Source: Bhargavaea ullalensis
GTDB taxonomy: Bacteria; Bacillota; Bacilli; Bacillales_A; Planococcaceae
Direction: 5' to 3' (one strand)
Assembly: GCF_040545425.1 (NCBI RefSeq)
Contig: NZ_JBEPLW010000001.1
DNA: 64,000 nucleotides
Shown here one piece after another: positions 54,974-63,734 of this stretch; within the stretch, counting starts at the first letter, position 1; every line of letters starts with the position of its first letter. Below the pieces are notes generated by a model. The model saw only the letters and a program-made list of their open reading frames with translations, ran no database searches and was not told the origin of the DNA. Position numbers and translations under genes: made by a program.

Positions 54974-55738
54974 TTATTTGGCGGTCTGACCGCCGTCCAC
55001 GGCAAGATTCACGCCTGTAATGTAAGAGGCACGGTCGGAGCAGAGCCAGACGGCGGCCTGTGCTTGTTCTTCCGGACGGCCCATCCGGCCGAGCGGAATG
55101 TCGTTCTCGACATATTTCGCCTGTTCGGGCACTTCCTTTGCCCACGCTTCCACGGCAGGGGTGAGCGTCATGCCGGGACAGATGGAGTTGACGCGGATCC
55201 CTTGCTTGGCGTATTCAAGCGCCACGGATTTCGTCAGGCCGTTCACCGCCCATTTCGCGGCACTGTAAGTCGCCAGGTTTTCAGAACCGAGCAGCCCCGA
55301 AGTCGAGGCAGTGTTCACAATGGCCCCCCCGCCGGACTTCAGCATCGCTGGAATCTGATGCTTCAGGGACAGATACAGGCTCGTCTGGGTGATCCGGATG
55401 CAACGGTCCCAGTCGGCCGTTTCGGTCTCGGCGATCGGCTTGGAAGGAGCACCGATCCCTGCGTTGTTGTGGGCCCAGTCAAGCCGGCCGTAATGACTCA
55501 CCGTTTCCTCCACCAAAGCGGCAATCTGGTTCTCGTCCGACACATCACATAAAACGAAAATGGCATCACCGCCGCTTTCCCGGATCAGCCGGACCGTTTC
55601 ATGGCCCGCTTCCTCACTGATGTCGGAGACGACCACCTTTGCTCCTTCCGCCGCGAAAGCCTTTGCGCTTTCCCTGCCGATTCCACTGCCTCCTGCCGTG
55701 ACGATTCCCACTTTGTCCTGCATGAGCAATCCGCTCAT
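54974..55738 (-). CDS. Short-chain dehydrogenase/reductase (classical SDR)
   Basis: 254 residues. Cofactor loop TAGGSGIG at 14-21, NNAG at 91-94, catalytic S145, Y158 and K162 (YSAAK), and the C-terminal ITGVNLAVDGGQTAK. The acidic SDI at the end of beta-2 (D39) points to NAD(H). The substrate is unknown. It ends in a terminator before the SET gene and starts divergently from the prenyl synthase-like gene at 55915. Confidence 0.9.
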   Translation of the reverse strand: MSGLLMQDKVGIVTAGGSGIGRESAKAFAAEGAKVVVSDISEEAGHETVRLIRESGGDAIFVLCDVSDENQIAALVEETVSHYGRLDWAHNNAGIGAPSKPIAETETADWDRCIRITQTSLYLSLKHQIPAMLKSGGGAIVNTASTSGLLGSENLATYSAAKWAVNGLTKSVALEYAKQGIRVNSICPGMTLTPAVEAWAKEVPEQAKYVENDIPLGRMGRPEEQAQAAVWLCSDRASYITGVNLAVDGGQTAK

Positions 55739-55823
55739 AACTCTTCCCCCTTCCCGTTATCTTCTAAATGTTCTGCACACACGGGCATGGAACTCCTTCC
55801 CGCGTCGCCGTGCGAGACTTTAT

Positions 55824-55852
55824 TTCAAGTAAGCGGCCATAAGCGATATAAT
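55824..55852 (+). promoter_or_regulatory. Candidate promoter of the prenyl synthase-like gene
   Basis: Perfect TATAAT at 55847-55852 with a partial -35 (TTCAAG at 55824) 17 bases upstream; 62 bases before the start codon. Confidence 0.5.
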
Positions 55853-55914
55853 AGACATCATGTTGTTTGCAAGCCGGCCGGGCCGGTTCTGATACGGACG
55901 GAGGAGAGGAATAC

Positions 55915-56730
55915 ATGGAATACGTTTTTCCAAAAGAAGCGATGCGCGTCCTGAAAGAGACGAGCCGTACTTTCTATATACCGATCACCTTTTTGAAGAG
56001 GCAATTAAAGCATTCCGTGGCGTCCGCTTATCTTGTTTTCCGGGCAATCGATGAAATTGAAGACCACGAAGAGCTGGACAATGAAACGAAACACCGGATG
56101 CTGTCCGAAGTGGCCGCACTGTTCGCGGAGCCGTTCGACAATGAGCGCTACATGGAAATCCTCGGCGAGACAAAGGACAGGATGCCGGAAGTGACGCTCC
56201 GCCTTGAGGAGTGGCTGCAGGCCTGCCCGGGAGATTCCCGCCGGATTGTCGCGGACGCGGCCCGCGAGATGTCGGAAGGGATGGCCGAATGGGCGCGCCG
56301 GAACTGGGAAGTCCATACGCGGGAAGACCTGGATGACTATACTTATTACGTGGCCGGCCTCGTCGGCGTCATGCTGTCGGATCTGTTTGAGCTGTACGCC
56401 GGCGAGCAGACCGACCGGGACCTGGCCATCGGCTACGGCCGCGGGCTGCAGGCCGTCAACATCCTGCGCAACGAACAGGAAGATCTCGATGAGCGGGGGG
56501 TCTCGTTCGTCCCGGACGGCTGGACACGTGATGATCTGTTTGCCTACGCCGAAGAAAACCTGGCAAAGGCCGATGAATACATGAAGTCGCTGAGGAAGAA
56601 AACCGTCCTGCTGTTCTGCCGCCTGCCGCTCGCCCTCGCCCACAAGACGCTGAAGGCCATGAAGGAAGGCCGCGACAAGATGACCCGTGCGGAAGTGGAG
56701 GAAACGGTGGCCGAGATCGATATCGATTGA
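55915..56730 (+). CDS. Squalene/phytoene synthase-family protein with altered second aspartate motif
   Basis: 271 residues. The first substrate-Mg motif is D46-EIE-D50 (RAIDEIEDHEE). The second motif, DxxxD in CrtM, CrtB and squalene synthase, reads N186-EQE-D190 (NILRNEQEDLDERG). The rest of the fold (TFYIPITFLKRQLKHSVASA, YYVAGLVGVMLSDLFELYAG) is well kept. Starts at 55915 after GGAGGAGAGG. It is transcribed towards the crt operon and separated from it by a terminator. It may be a head-to-head prenyl synthase with changed activity; crtM in the operon is the canonical enzyme. Confidence 0.85.
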   Translation: MEYVFPKEAMRVLKETSRTFYIPITFLKRQLKHSVASAYLVFRAIDEIEDHEELDNETKHRMLSEVAALFAEPFDNERYMEILGETKDRMPEVTLRLEEWLQACPGDSRRIVADAAREMSEGMAEWARRNWEVHTREDLDDYTYYVAGLVGVMLSDLFELYAGEQTDRDLAIGYGRGLQAVNILRNEQEDLDERGVSFVPDGWTRDDLFAYAEENLAKADEYMKSLRKKTVLLFCRLPLALAHKTLKAMKEGRDKMTRAEVEETVAEIDID

Positions 56731-56732
56731 TG

Positions 56733-56792
56733 AAAAAAGACAAGGACACTGACGGCTTTCCCGGAGGGAGCTACAGTGTTCCTTGTCTTTTT
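56733..56792. terminator. Bidirectional terminator between convergent prenyl synthase and crtO
   Basis: AAAAAGACAAGG pairs with CCTTGTCTTTTT, with further pairing of CACTG/CAGTG and GGC/GCT inside. A run and T run flank the stem, so it can serve both the plus gene and the crt operon; it overlaps the last codons of crtO. Confidence 0.9.
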
Positions 56793-57313
56793 GCTTTCAC
56801 GTGGCACATTACGGGAAGGTTCTCGGCGGCATTGTTTTTTCGGGTGATCAGCCTTTCGATACGGGGCCTGTTATACCTTTGGATGAAGATGAACGGAAGG
56901 TTGGCGGCGAGTGCATAGACGATCATCATCCATCCGGCCCAAGGCGGATTCCACAGAAAGAAAAGAAGGGAGGGGGGGATGAGGAGCCAATGCGTCCACT
57001 CTGCACGGCGGGATTCAAGGACAAACTCATCCAGATCATCCGGGTGTGCGGAAAGCAGCTGTTTTTTCTGAAAACCAATGCCAAGAACCGAATTTCCATC
57101 CGGAAGGCGATCTTTCCAACTTTTCACCCGCAACAGCCGTTGCCAAGTTTCCCCTCCTTTTTCCCATCCCCTGATTCTGGTAAGGAATGAAGTCCGGGCA
57201 AAAAAATGGCCGGGCAAAAAGAACAAGAAAAGTGAAACGGAAAGATGAAGGACGGCCCAGGCGGCAATGTCGGTCAGGACCAGCCAGGCGGCCGGAAGCT
57301 CAATCAGTTGCAT
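56771..57313 (-). CDS. crtO: Glycosyl-4,4'-diaponeurosporenoate acyltransferase-like
   Basis: 180 residues, resembling Staphylococcus CrtO that adds the fatty acyl chain to the glucose of staphyloxanthin. Conserved segments: ARTSFLTRIRGWEKGGETWQ, VKSWKDRLPDGNS, WLLIPPSLLFFLWNPPW and NLPFIFIQRYNRPRI. Two or three membrane segments. The ATG at 57313 is 9 bases after GGAGGG; a TTG two codons earlier is too near. Last gene of the crt operon, 18 bases after crtQ. Confidence 0.85.
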   Translation of the reverse strand: MQLIELPAAWLVLTDIAAWAVLHLSVSLFLFFLPGHFFARTSFLTRIRGWEKGGETWQRLLRVKSWKDRLPDGNSVLGIGFQKKQLLSAHPDDLDEFVLESRRAEWTHWLLIPPSLLFFLWNPPWAGWMMIVYALAANLPFIFIQRYNRPRIERLITRKNNAAENLPVMCHVKAKRQGTL

Positions 57314-57331
57314 GCGCAATTGCCCTCCGTT

Positions 57332-58453
57332 TCAAAGCTTGATGGTCCGGCCTCTCCAAGACACACGGCGCCGAATACGGACGAAATAAAGCGACCGCAG
57401 GAAAATAAAAGTAAAAAACAATAGATGAAACGGATAAAGGAGGATCAGCAATGGGTTGAAATTACCGGCCAGCCGGGCCAGCCGGTGAATCTGCAAACCG
57501 TAGACTGCATACATCAAGCCGCCGGCAATTGCCCAGCCCGGATTACCCGCCCAGATAGCGAAAACGATCATAAAGAGAGGAAGCAATGCCCCGGTGATCC
57601 AAGCATTGATGAGCAAGGTCACAGCGGGATGAGTGGAAGAGGCACCGGTGCCGATGCTCTTTGTCCAGCCGTCCATGAGCGAGCGCAGGCCGTCCGGGTA
57701 CATGCGGAGGTCGATGAGCCCTTTGCCGCCCACTCCGTGTACAGGCAGGCCTTTCGATAGAAATGCCTGGCCAATCGCCAGGTCGTCCATCAGGGCCTCC
57801 CGGATTGCCGCGTGGCCGCCCGTGGAGTCATAATCTTTTTTATTGCACAGAATACAGGCCCCGAATGCGCCGGCCGGTTTCAAACGCCAGCCGGAAGGCA
57901 CGAAAAAGTTCATCCCGGCCACGACGACGACATTGAAAACAGCGGACAGATTCTCAAACGGCCGCACAATCCGGTGGAACGGTTGCACAGACAGCAGCCC
58001 TCGCCGGCCGAGTGCCCGGTAGGCGGCGGCCAGCCGGGCAAGACTATCGGTTGAAGTGAGCCGCGTATCCGCGTCAAGAAACAACAACCATTCTCCGGAT
58101 GCTGCATCTGCACCCGCCTGGCAGGCAGATGATTTTCCGGCCATTGCTTCTGAAGAGCCACCGGATTCAAGCACCCGCGCACCGTATGACCGGGCCACAT
58201 CTGCAGTCCGGTCGGAGGAGTTGTCGTCGACAACAAGAATCTCCAAAGCGGCGGGCGACTGTGTGTGAAGCGATTCGAGAAGCGGCCGGATGCGGGATTC
58301 CTCGTTCCTCGCCGGAATAATAACTGTCATCGGGGGGATTTCACTGTTGCCGGGAATGGCCGGGACAGTTGACGGAAAGCGGAAAAGCATGAGGATGCCC
58401 GCCGTTAATCCGGTTAATGAGAGGAACAGGGCCACCACCAAAAGCAACTCCAT
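57332..58453 (-). CDS. crtQ: 4,4'-Diaponeurosporenoate glycosyltransferase
   Basis: 373 residues, GT2 family. N-terminal membrane anchor (about 4-24), catalytic VVDDNSSDRTADVA, LLFLDADTRL, and the DDLAIGQAF region, then C-terminal membrane segments (LLINAWITGALLPLFMIVFA onward). Staphylococcal CrtQ has the same length and order and glucosylates the carotenoid carboxylate. 35 bases after crtP. Confidence 0.9.
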   Translation of the reverse strand: MELLLVVALFLSLTGLTAGILMLFRFPSTVPAIPGNSEIPPMTVIIPARNEESRIRPLLESLHTQSPAALEILVVDDNSSDRTADVARSYGARVLESGGSSEAMAGKSSACQAGADAASGEWLLFLDADTRLTSTDSLARLAAAYRALGRRGLLSVQPFHRIVRPFENLSAVFNVVVVAGMNFFVPSGWRLKPAGAFGACILCNKKDYDSTGGHAAIREALMDDLAIGQAFLSKGLPVHGVGGKGLIDLRMYPDGLRSLMDGWTKSIGTGASSTHPAVTLLINAWITGALLPLFMIVFAIWAGNPGWAIAGGLMYAVYGLQIHRLARLAGNFNPLLILLYPFHLLFFTFIFLRSLYFVRIRRRVSWRGRTIKL

Positions 58454-58488
58454 TTATTTCGCCTCCATTCTGGCGCCAAGGGAACAGA

Positions 58489-59985
58489 TCACCCATGATC
58501 GGCTTCAAAGATCTTGTTCGCCACCTGCTGGCCGCTCAGCGTCACCATCGGCATGCCGCCGCCGGGATTGACGGTACCGCCGGCGAAATACAGATTGGAG
58601 AAAAGCTCGCTCTTTTTCGGGTGCTTGAAACCGCGGTTCTTCTTTTTGTCGGACAAGGTTCCGTAAATGGATCCCCTGTCCGATCCGTATACCCGCCTGA
58701 TGTCTTCCGGTGTCCACATGTCTTCTGTGACGATGTGTTCCCGCACCCCCTCAAGGCCCATCCGCTCAAGCTTTGCGAGAACACGTTCGCGAAACGCCCG
58801 GTAGTCCTCCTCCGTGAACGGAACATCTTGTATGTGCGGGATGTGGGGGAGGATCTTCAGGTTTTCATGGCCGGGCGGGGCCTGGGCCGGATCGGTCTTA
58901 TTTGGATTCACGAGATAAATCGTAGGGTCTTCCGGAAGACGGCCATGATGGAAAATATCCTCCATGTTGCCTTTCAGATCTTCGGAGAAAAAGAAGTTAT
59001 GATGGCGCAACTGCGGGTATTCCCGGCTGACGCCCAGGTGAAGCACGAGGCCCGATGCAGAAGGCTCAAACCGCTTTTCAAGTTTTCGGATGTACTTCAC
59101 ATCCACGTCCAGAAGCTTCTTGTACAGCGGAATCACTTCCATGTTGGAGACGAACCAGTCAGCGGTGCGGCTCGGACCGTCGGACATTTCCGCTGCCACG
59201 ACGCTGCCGCTGCCGTCATCCGTAAGTCGGGTGATGCGGACGCCTGTATGGATCTCGACGCCGAGTTCACGGGCGAGCCGGCCGAGTCCTTCCGCGATGC
59301 CATGCATGCCCCCCGGTACATACCAGACGCCCTGATCATGCTGCATGGAAATCATCATGTTGAGGACGGCAGGCGCATCGTACGGGGAGGAGCCGACATA
59401 TTTGATGAAATAGGAAAGCATCGTGCGAAACTTTTCATTGCTGATGCGCTTCTCGATGCCTTCGTACATCGTTGAAAACAGGTCGAATCCCCTGATCGAG
59501 CGAATCGGACCATGATGACGGATCACTTCGGCCGTTGTATCCAATCCTTCGCGGAAATAGCCCTGCTCCGTGATTTCATAAATCTTGCGGGAGTAGTCGA
59601 GCAGCTCTTTGTATTCACGGATGTCCTGCTCCTCCAGCAGGTCATTCTGCCGGAGCATCTGCTGCAGATCACCGTATAGGTCGATTTTCGAGTTGTCCGG
59701 AAAAAAGGAGCGCCATTCAAGACCGAGCCTGGTGGTGGGGATATAGTCTGCCATCTGTTTGCCGCTGCGGGTGAAGAGCCGCTCAAACACGTGGGGCATC
59801 GTCAAGATCGACGGCCCGAGATCAAATCCGAACCCGTCCTGTTCTTTTCGGTTCAGCTTGCCGCCGATGTGTTCATTTTGTTCGAACAGGCTGACACGGT
59901 AACCTTTTTGAGCGAGCGAAATGGCCGACGACAATCCGCCAAGTCCTCCTCCGATGATAAGTACAGACTTTCTGCTATCCTTCAT
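58489..59985 (-). CDS. crtP: 4,4'-Diaponeurosporene oxidase
   Basis: 498 residues, clearly CrtP rather than CrtN: SVLIIGGGLGGLSSAISLAQ for FAD, FGFDLGPSILTMPHVFERLF, FIKYVGSSPYDAPAVLNMM, VSNMEVIPLYKKLL, VNPGGGMPMVTLSGQQVA. It oxidises terminal methyl groups of the C30 carotene to aldehydes. Overlaps crtM by 4 bases. Confidence 0.93.
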   Translation of the reverse strand: MKDSRKSVLIIGGGLGGLSSAISLAQKGYRVSLFEQNEHIGGKLNRKEQDGFGFDLGPSILTMPHVFERLFTRSGKQMADYIPTTRLGLEWRSFFPDNSKIDLYGDLQQMLRQNDLLEEQDIREYKELLDYSRKIYEITEQGYFREGLDTTAEVIRHHGPIRSIRGFDLFSTMYEGIEKRISNEKFRTMLSYFIKYVGSSPYDAPAVLNMMISMQHDQGVWYVPGGMHGIAEGLGRLARELGVEIHTGVRITRLTDDGSGSVVAAEMSDGPSRTADWFVSNMEVIPLYKKLLDVDVKYIRKLEKRFEPSASGLVLHLGVSREYPQLRHHNFFFSEDLKGNMEDIFHHGRLPEDPTIYLVNPNKTDPAQAPPGHENLKILPHIPHIQDVPFTEEDYRAFRERVLAKLERMGLEGVREHIVTEDMWTPEDIRRVYGSDRGSIYGTLSDKKKNRGFKHPKKSELFSNLYFAGGTVNPGGGMPMVTLSGQQVANKIFEADHG

Positions 59986-60929
59986 GATTCCGCTCCTCCG
60001 AATTCTGTCCGCGGAAGTCCGCCGGAATCCTCTGTTGCCGCCGCTTCATCCAGGCAGGCCAGGTTAGTTTGCACCATGAGATAGATGCTCGCTTTTTCTA
60101 TCTGACCGACAGACTGCTTTCTTCTGAAACAGTCATAGCCATTTTTTCTGACGGCCGCCAAAATTCCGCGATAAATACGGGCAGACAGCAAGACCGGCAG
60201 CCTGCTGTCGGGATCATAGCCGGTGATCTGTTGTTCAAAGCGATCATAGAGGGTTTCTGCCCGTCCGGCGATTTCTTCCCAAAGAGAAATGAATGCAGGG
60301 TTCACTGAGCCGGCACCGAGCATTTTCATTGAAAAAGAGTGCCGCTTCATATTTGCAGCAGGCAGATAAACACGGTTGTTCTGCCGGTAATCCTCGCCGA
60401 TGTCACGCAATATATTCGTCAGTTGCATCGCGACACCGAGGTCGACGGCCTGCTGCCTGATATCGGCTGAATCCGTCTGTGAAGCGATAATTGGCAGCAA
60501 AGCAAGACCGACGGAACCCGCAACGAAATAACTGTACTTCTCCAGCTCGGGCAATGTGGAGGGCTGGCGGAAGTGAAGATCCATCCGCTGTCCGGCAATC
60601 TGGTCGCGAAATGGACCGATGTCCATCGGGAACCGGTTGAACACATCACGCAGGGCGCGCCATAGAGAGGTGTCCGGTTCTTGTCCGCATTCGAACAGGT
60701 TCAGCTCCTCCTCCAGTTTCTTGAGGGAAGCCATCTTGCGGGCCCGGCTGCCCTCCCGGTCCACAATGTCATCCGCCATCCGGCAGAATGAGTAGATGGC
60801 GTAAACGGCTTGCGCCTTTTCTTTCGGCAGCCTGCTGAATGCATAGTAAAAGCTTTTTGAGTGCCGCTTGATGATCGTTTCGCAGTAAAGGTAATCATGC
60901 TGAAGGCGGCGGTCTTGAGCTGGTGTCAT
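59982..60929 (-). CDS. crtM: 4,4'-Diapophytoene (dehydrosqualene) synthase
   Basis: 315 residues. Condenses two farnesyl diphosphates. Both aspartate motifs are intact: D53-DIV-D57 and D176-IGE-D180 (NILRDIGEDYRQNNRVYLP). Start at 60929 with GGAGGG upstream. The C-terminal tail (ATEDSGGLPRTEFGGAES) is longer than in Staphylococcus. 22 bases after crtN, overlapping crtP. Confidence 0.92.
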   Translation of the reverse strand: MTPAQDRRLQHDYLYCETIIKRHSKSFYYAFSRLPKEKAQAVYAIYSFCRMADDIVDREGSRARKMASLKKLEEELNLFECGQEPDTSLWRALRDVFNRFPMDIGPFRDQIAGQRMDLHFRQPSTLPELEKYSYFVAGSVGLALLPIIASQTDSADIRQQAVDLGVAMQLTNILRDIGEDYRQNNRVYLPAANMKRHSFSMKMLGAGSVNPAFISLWEEIAGRAETLYDRFEQQITGYDPDSRLPVLLSARIYRGILAAVRKNGYDCFRRKQSVGQIEKASIYLMVQTNLACLDEAAATEDSGGLPRTEFGGAES

Positions 60930-60951
60930 GGCGGATCCCTCCTTGAACGTA

Positions 60952-62517
60952 TCATGTGCCCGTTGCGTCGGCAGCCGCAGCAGTCTGGTTGCCCGGTTTG
61001 CATGCCGCCGTCACGGTGCCCCGGTCATCCAGCAACAATTCCTCCACCGCGATTTTTGCGGATAAAAGCACAATCGGAACGCCTGCGCCGGGATGGGTGC
61101 TGCTGCCGGTGAAGTACAGATTTTCACAGTTTTTCGCCTTGCTCTGCGGACGGAGATGATTGCTTTGGGCCAAGTTCGGCCGGAGACCGAAACAGGCACC
61201 GTTATAGGCATTGAAACGGGATTCAAAGTCCGGGGGAGTCATGAAGGACTCGGAAACGATATGGTTTTCCACATTGCCGAAACCGGGCACTTTTTTCAGG
61301 GCGTCAAGGATGAGTGTCCGGTAATGGCGGATGGTTTCTTCGTCCCATTCATACTTTGAAGTCGAAAGCTCGGACACCGGGACAAGGATGTATAGACCGT
61401 CTTTTCCTTCCGGGGCGAGCGAGGGATCCAATTTAGAGCCGATGTACACATAAAAAGAAGGGTCATCCATCCGGTTTCCCGTGAAAATGTCGTTCAGATT
61501 AACTTCCAGATCCCCGCTGAACACGAAGTTGTGGACGTTCGGGACTTCTTCGAACTTCTTGTCCATCCCGAGGTAGAGCAGAAAACATGAACAGGAATAT
61601 TTCATGCTGTCGATTTTTTGATCGGTATATTTCCCCTTCGCTTTCCGGTCATTGACCAGGTTTTTCATCGCATACGGGAAATCGGCATTGCAGACGACAA
61701 AATCAGACTCAACCCTGTCTCCGCGCGCCCGGACCCCCCTGGCCTTTCCATCTTCGATGAGAATTTCGTCCACCGGGGCGTTGAGCCGGACTTTGCCGCC
61801 GAGTTCCCGGAACAGCCTTTCCATGGCGGAAGCCATCGTGTACATTCCGCCTTTGATGAACCAGACACCGTACAGGAATTCAATCATCGGGATCATCGTG
61901 TAGAGGGAAGGGCCGTTATAAGGCGAAACACCGATATAAAGGGTCTGGAAGCTGATCATCTGTTTCAGGCGTTCGTCTTTCAAATGCTTGCTGATGAAGC
62001 GGTCCGCGCTGTCGAATGTCTTCAGTTTCAGCGCCTGCCTCAGCGTAGACGGATTGTAGAAATCAGAGGGATTGCGGAAAGGCCGCTGAATGAAATGTTT
62101 TTTTGCAACGGTGAATCGTTCGTAGATTTCCCCAAGGTAATTCAGGAAGCCCTGGGCATCTTCTTCGCTGATCTCCTCGAGCGTTTTCATCAGCTCGACA
62201 AGGTCTGAGCGGATTTCGTAATGATCTTCCTCCCTGCTGCCGAAAAAGACGGAATACATCGGGTCGAGCCGCTCCATGGGAATGTAGTCATCAGGATTGC
62301 GGCCGGCAAGTTCGAATACTTCACGGTAAAGCTCGGGCATCATCACGATCGTGGGGCCAAGGTCAAATTTGAACCCATCCTGCTCGATCTGATGCATTTT
62401 TCCTCCGACCATCGATTCCTTTTCATAGATTTCCACTTCATATCCTGCATGCTGCAACCGGATGGCGCTGGCCAAACCTGCCACACCGGCTCCGACGACG
62501 ATCACTTTTTTGCCCAT
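60952..62517 (-). CDS. crtN: 4,4'-Diapophytoene desaturase
   Basis: 521 residues. FAD loop VIVVGAGVAGLASAI near the N-terminus, FDLGPTIVMMPELYREVF, TLYIGVSPYNGPSLYTMIPM, and the C-terminal FTGSSTHPGAGVPIVLLSAK. It desaturates diapophytoene to diaponeurosporene/diapolycopene. The ATG at 62517 is 8 bases after GGAAGGAG; upstream in-frame codons lie in the operator region. First gene of the operon. The alanine- and threonine-rich tail (TAACKPGNQTAAAADATGT) is low-complexity. Confidence 0.92.
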   Translation of the reverse strand: MGKKVIVVGAGVAGLASAIRLQHAGYEVEIYEKESMVGGKMHQIEQDGFKFDLGPTIVMMPELYREVFELAGRNPDDYIPMERLDPMYSVFFGSREEDHYEIRSDLVELMKTLEEISEEDAQGFLNYLGEIYERFTVAKKHFIQRPFRNPSDFYNPSTLRQALKLKTFDSADRFISKHLKDERLKQMISFQTLYIGVSPYNGPSLYTMIPMIEFLYGVWFIKGGMYTMASAMERLFRELGGKVRLNAPVDEILIEDGKARGVRARGDRVESDFVVCNADFPYAMKNLVNDRKAKGKYTDQKIDSMKYSCSCFLLYLGMDKKFEEVPNVHNFVFSGDLEVNLNDIFTGNRMDDPSFYVYIGSKLDPSLAPEGKDGLYILVPVSELSTSKYEWDEETIRHYRTLILDALKKVPGFGNVENHIVSESFMTPPDFESRFNAYNGACFGLRPNLAQSNHLRPQSKAKNCENLYFTGSSTHPGAGVPIVLLSAKIAVEELLLDDRGTVTAACKPGNQTAAAADATGT

Positions 62518-62588
62518 CTGCAAGCTCCTTCCAGAAAGAAAGTCCAACCCGCCGGAATATACGAAAGGCTGTACACGGATCCTTTCTT

Positions 62589-62620
62589 TTGTATAATGTT
62601 GATTGTACAACATTGTACAA
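62589..62620. promoter_or_regulatory. Operator cluster next to the crtN promoter
   Basis: TTGTACAA occurs at 62603-62610 and 62613-62620, 10 bp apart (one helical turn), with a related TTGTATAA at 62589-62596. It lies 72-103 bases before the crtN start, where the minus-strand promoter must be; TTGTAC and TATACA elements are within it. Direct TGTACA repeats are typical of CarH/LitR-type operators. Confidence 0.65.
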
Positions 62621-62706
62621 AAAGAACACAAGCAATATGAAAATATAAAGGTTTTTCAAGAGTTGATTGTATTTGAGGGGTTTTGTATATGGTTTTCTGT
62701 CTTAAC

Positions 62707-62716
62707 GTTGTACAAC
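62707..62716. promoter_or_regulatory. Palindromic operator at the regulator promoter
   Basis: GTTGTACAAC is a perfect 10-bp palindrome containing the same TTGTACAA as the crtN-side cluster. It covers the -35 element of the regulator gene promoter, suggesting autoregulation. Confidence 0.65.
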
Positions 62717-62736
62717 ACTTACTGAGCGACTATAAT
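62708..62736 (+). promoter_or_regulatory. Promoter of the CarH-like regulator gene
   Basis: TTGTAC at 62708-62713, 17 bases, consensus TATAAT at 62731-62736; the start codon follows at 62774. Confidence 0.65.
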
Positions 62737-62773
62737 GGGGGAAGAAGAAAAAAACGGTTGAGGGACGAGCGCT

Positions 62774-63670
62774 ATGGAGAGGGCAAAACGTTATTACGTC
62801 AAAGAAGTGGCTTCTATTACCGGGCTGTCTGCTCAAGTGATCCGAAAGTGGGAAGATCGTTATGGCATTGTCCGGCCGGAAAGACTGGACAATGGCTACC
62901 GTGTCTACAGCGAAGCTGATATTGCGAAACTGATGAGAGCGAAATCTCTCCAGCTGGAGGGGCACTCCTTGCTGAAAGTCGCGAAATTGCTTGAGGGGAG
63001 TGCTGAAACGGATAGCGGCGAGCAGTCGGTCATCCCGTCCGAAAAGAAAGTCGGGCATACAGCCAAACTTTTGGAAGCGGGCAGCAGATGTGATGAGGGC
63101 GAGCTGTCCCTCATACTCCGGCATGCCTACAATGAACTTGGCCTGAGGAGTTTTCTTGACGATGTAGTCATTCCGTTTCTTGAGGAGGTCGGCAGGAAAT
63201 GGGAGACGGAGGAGTGGGGCGAGTTCCAGGAATCGTTTTCAAGTTTGGTGATCCGGGATTTCCTCATCAATCTCCGGCGAAATTACAAAGCGCATGAAGA
63301 GGCGCCACTTGTGATCGGGGCATGCTTCCCTGGAGAAACGCATGAAATACCGGTCCATATCATTTTGCTGAAACTCATGCTGGAAGGGTATCAAACTCAT
63401 CTGATCGGTGCCTCGCCAGCACCGGGTGTGATCGAGGCAATCACGGACAGGCTGGATCCGGCAATCGTTTTGTTGTCGGCAGCGACTACCCTGCCGTTTA
63501 TCCGGCATCCGGAAGTTTTGCCTGCACTGGACCGATTCGCTGCATCGCGTCCGGAAATCCGGTTTTATGCAGGGGGAGAAGGGACGATGCTTTACACGGC
63601 TTCTCACCAACCGGTGATGATCCGGGTTACAAATGATGTCGAAGAAATCGGACCGCCGTCCGGCAATTGA
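62774..63670 (+). CDS. CarH/LitR-like MerR regulator with B12-binding fold, altered ligand motifs
   Basis: 298 residues. MerR HTH at about 6-75 (YYVKEVASITGLSAQVIRKW), helical bundle about 95-172, and a Rossmann-like cobalamin domain about 178-285. The W-x9-EH motif of CarH reads W143-x9-E153-S154, and the residue after the Trp is E144 where CarH has the His that forms the light adduct. The ExHxxG motif reads E188-T-H190-EIP, keeping the lower-ligand His but with Pro for Gly. It is divergent from crtN and has a TTGTACAA site on its own promoter. Starts at 62774 with only a weak GAGG-like site upstream. Confidence 0.85.
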   Translation: MERAKRYYVKEVASITGLSAQVIRKWEDRYGIVRPERLDNGYRVYSEADIAKLMRAKSLQLEGHSLLKVAKLLEGSAETDSGEQSVIPSEKKVGHTAKLLEAGSRCDEGELSLILRHAYNELGLRSFLDDVVIPFLEEVGRKWETEEWGEFQESFSSLVIRDFLINLRRNYKAHEEAPLVIGACFPGETHEIPVHIILLKLMLEGYQTHLIGASPAPGVIEAITDRLDPAIVLLSAATTLPFIRHPEVLPALDRFAASRPEIRFYAGGEGTMLYTASHQPVMIRVTNDVEEIGPPSGN

Positions 63671-63706
63671 AACACTCTCACCATCCATTTTGGCGAGGGT
63701 GTTTTT
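63671..63706 (+). terminator. Intrinsic terminator after the CarH-like gene
   Basis: AACACTCTC pairs with GAGGGTGTT (one G-T wobble), followed by TTT. Confidence 0.75.
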
Positions 63707-63734
63707 GGCGGAGGCGGGCATGTAAACCGGCTTA

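Noticed and set aside
54149..55552. 467-codon plus-strand frame across the SET and SDR genes
   Set aside because: It runs antisense to two recognisable genes and through two terminators.
58417..59475. 352-codon plus-strand frame opposite crtP
   Set aside because: Antisense shadow of crtP; no domain and no ribosome site, while crtP is unmistakable.
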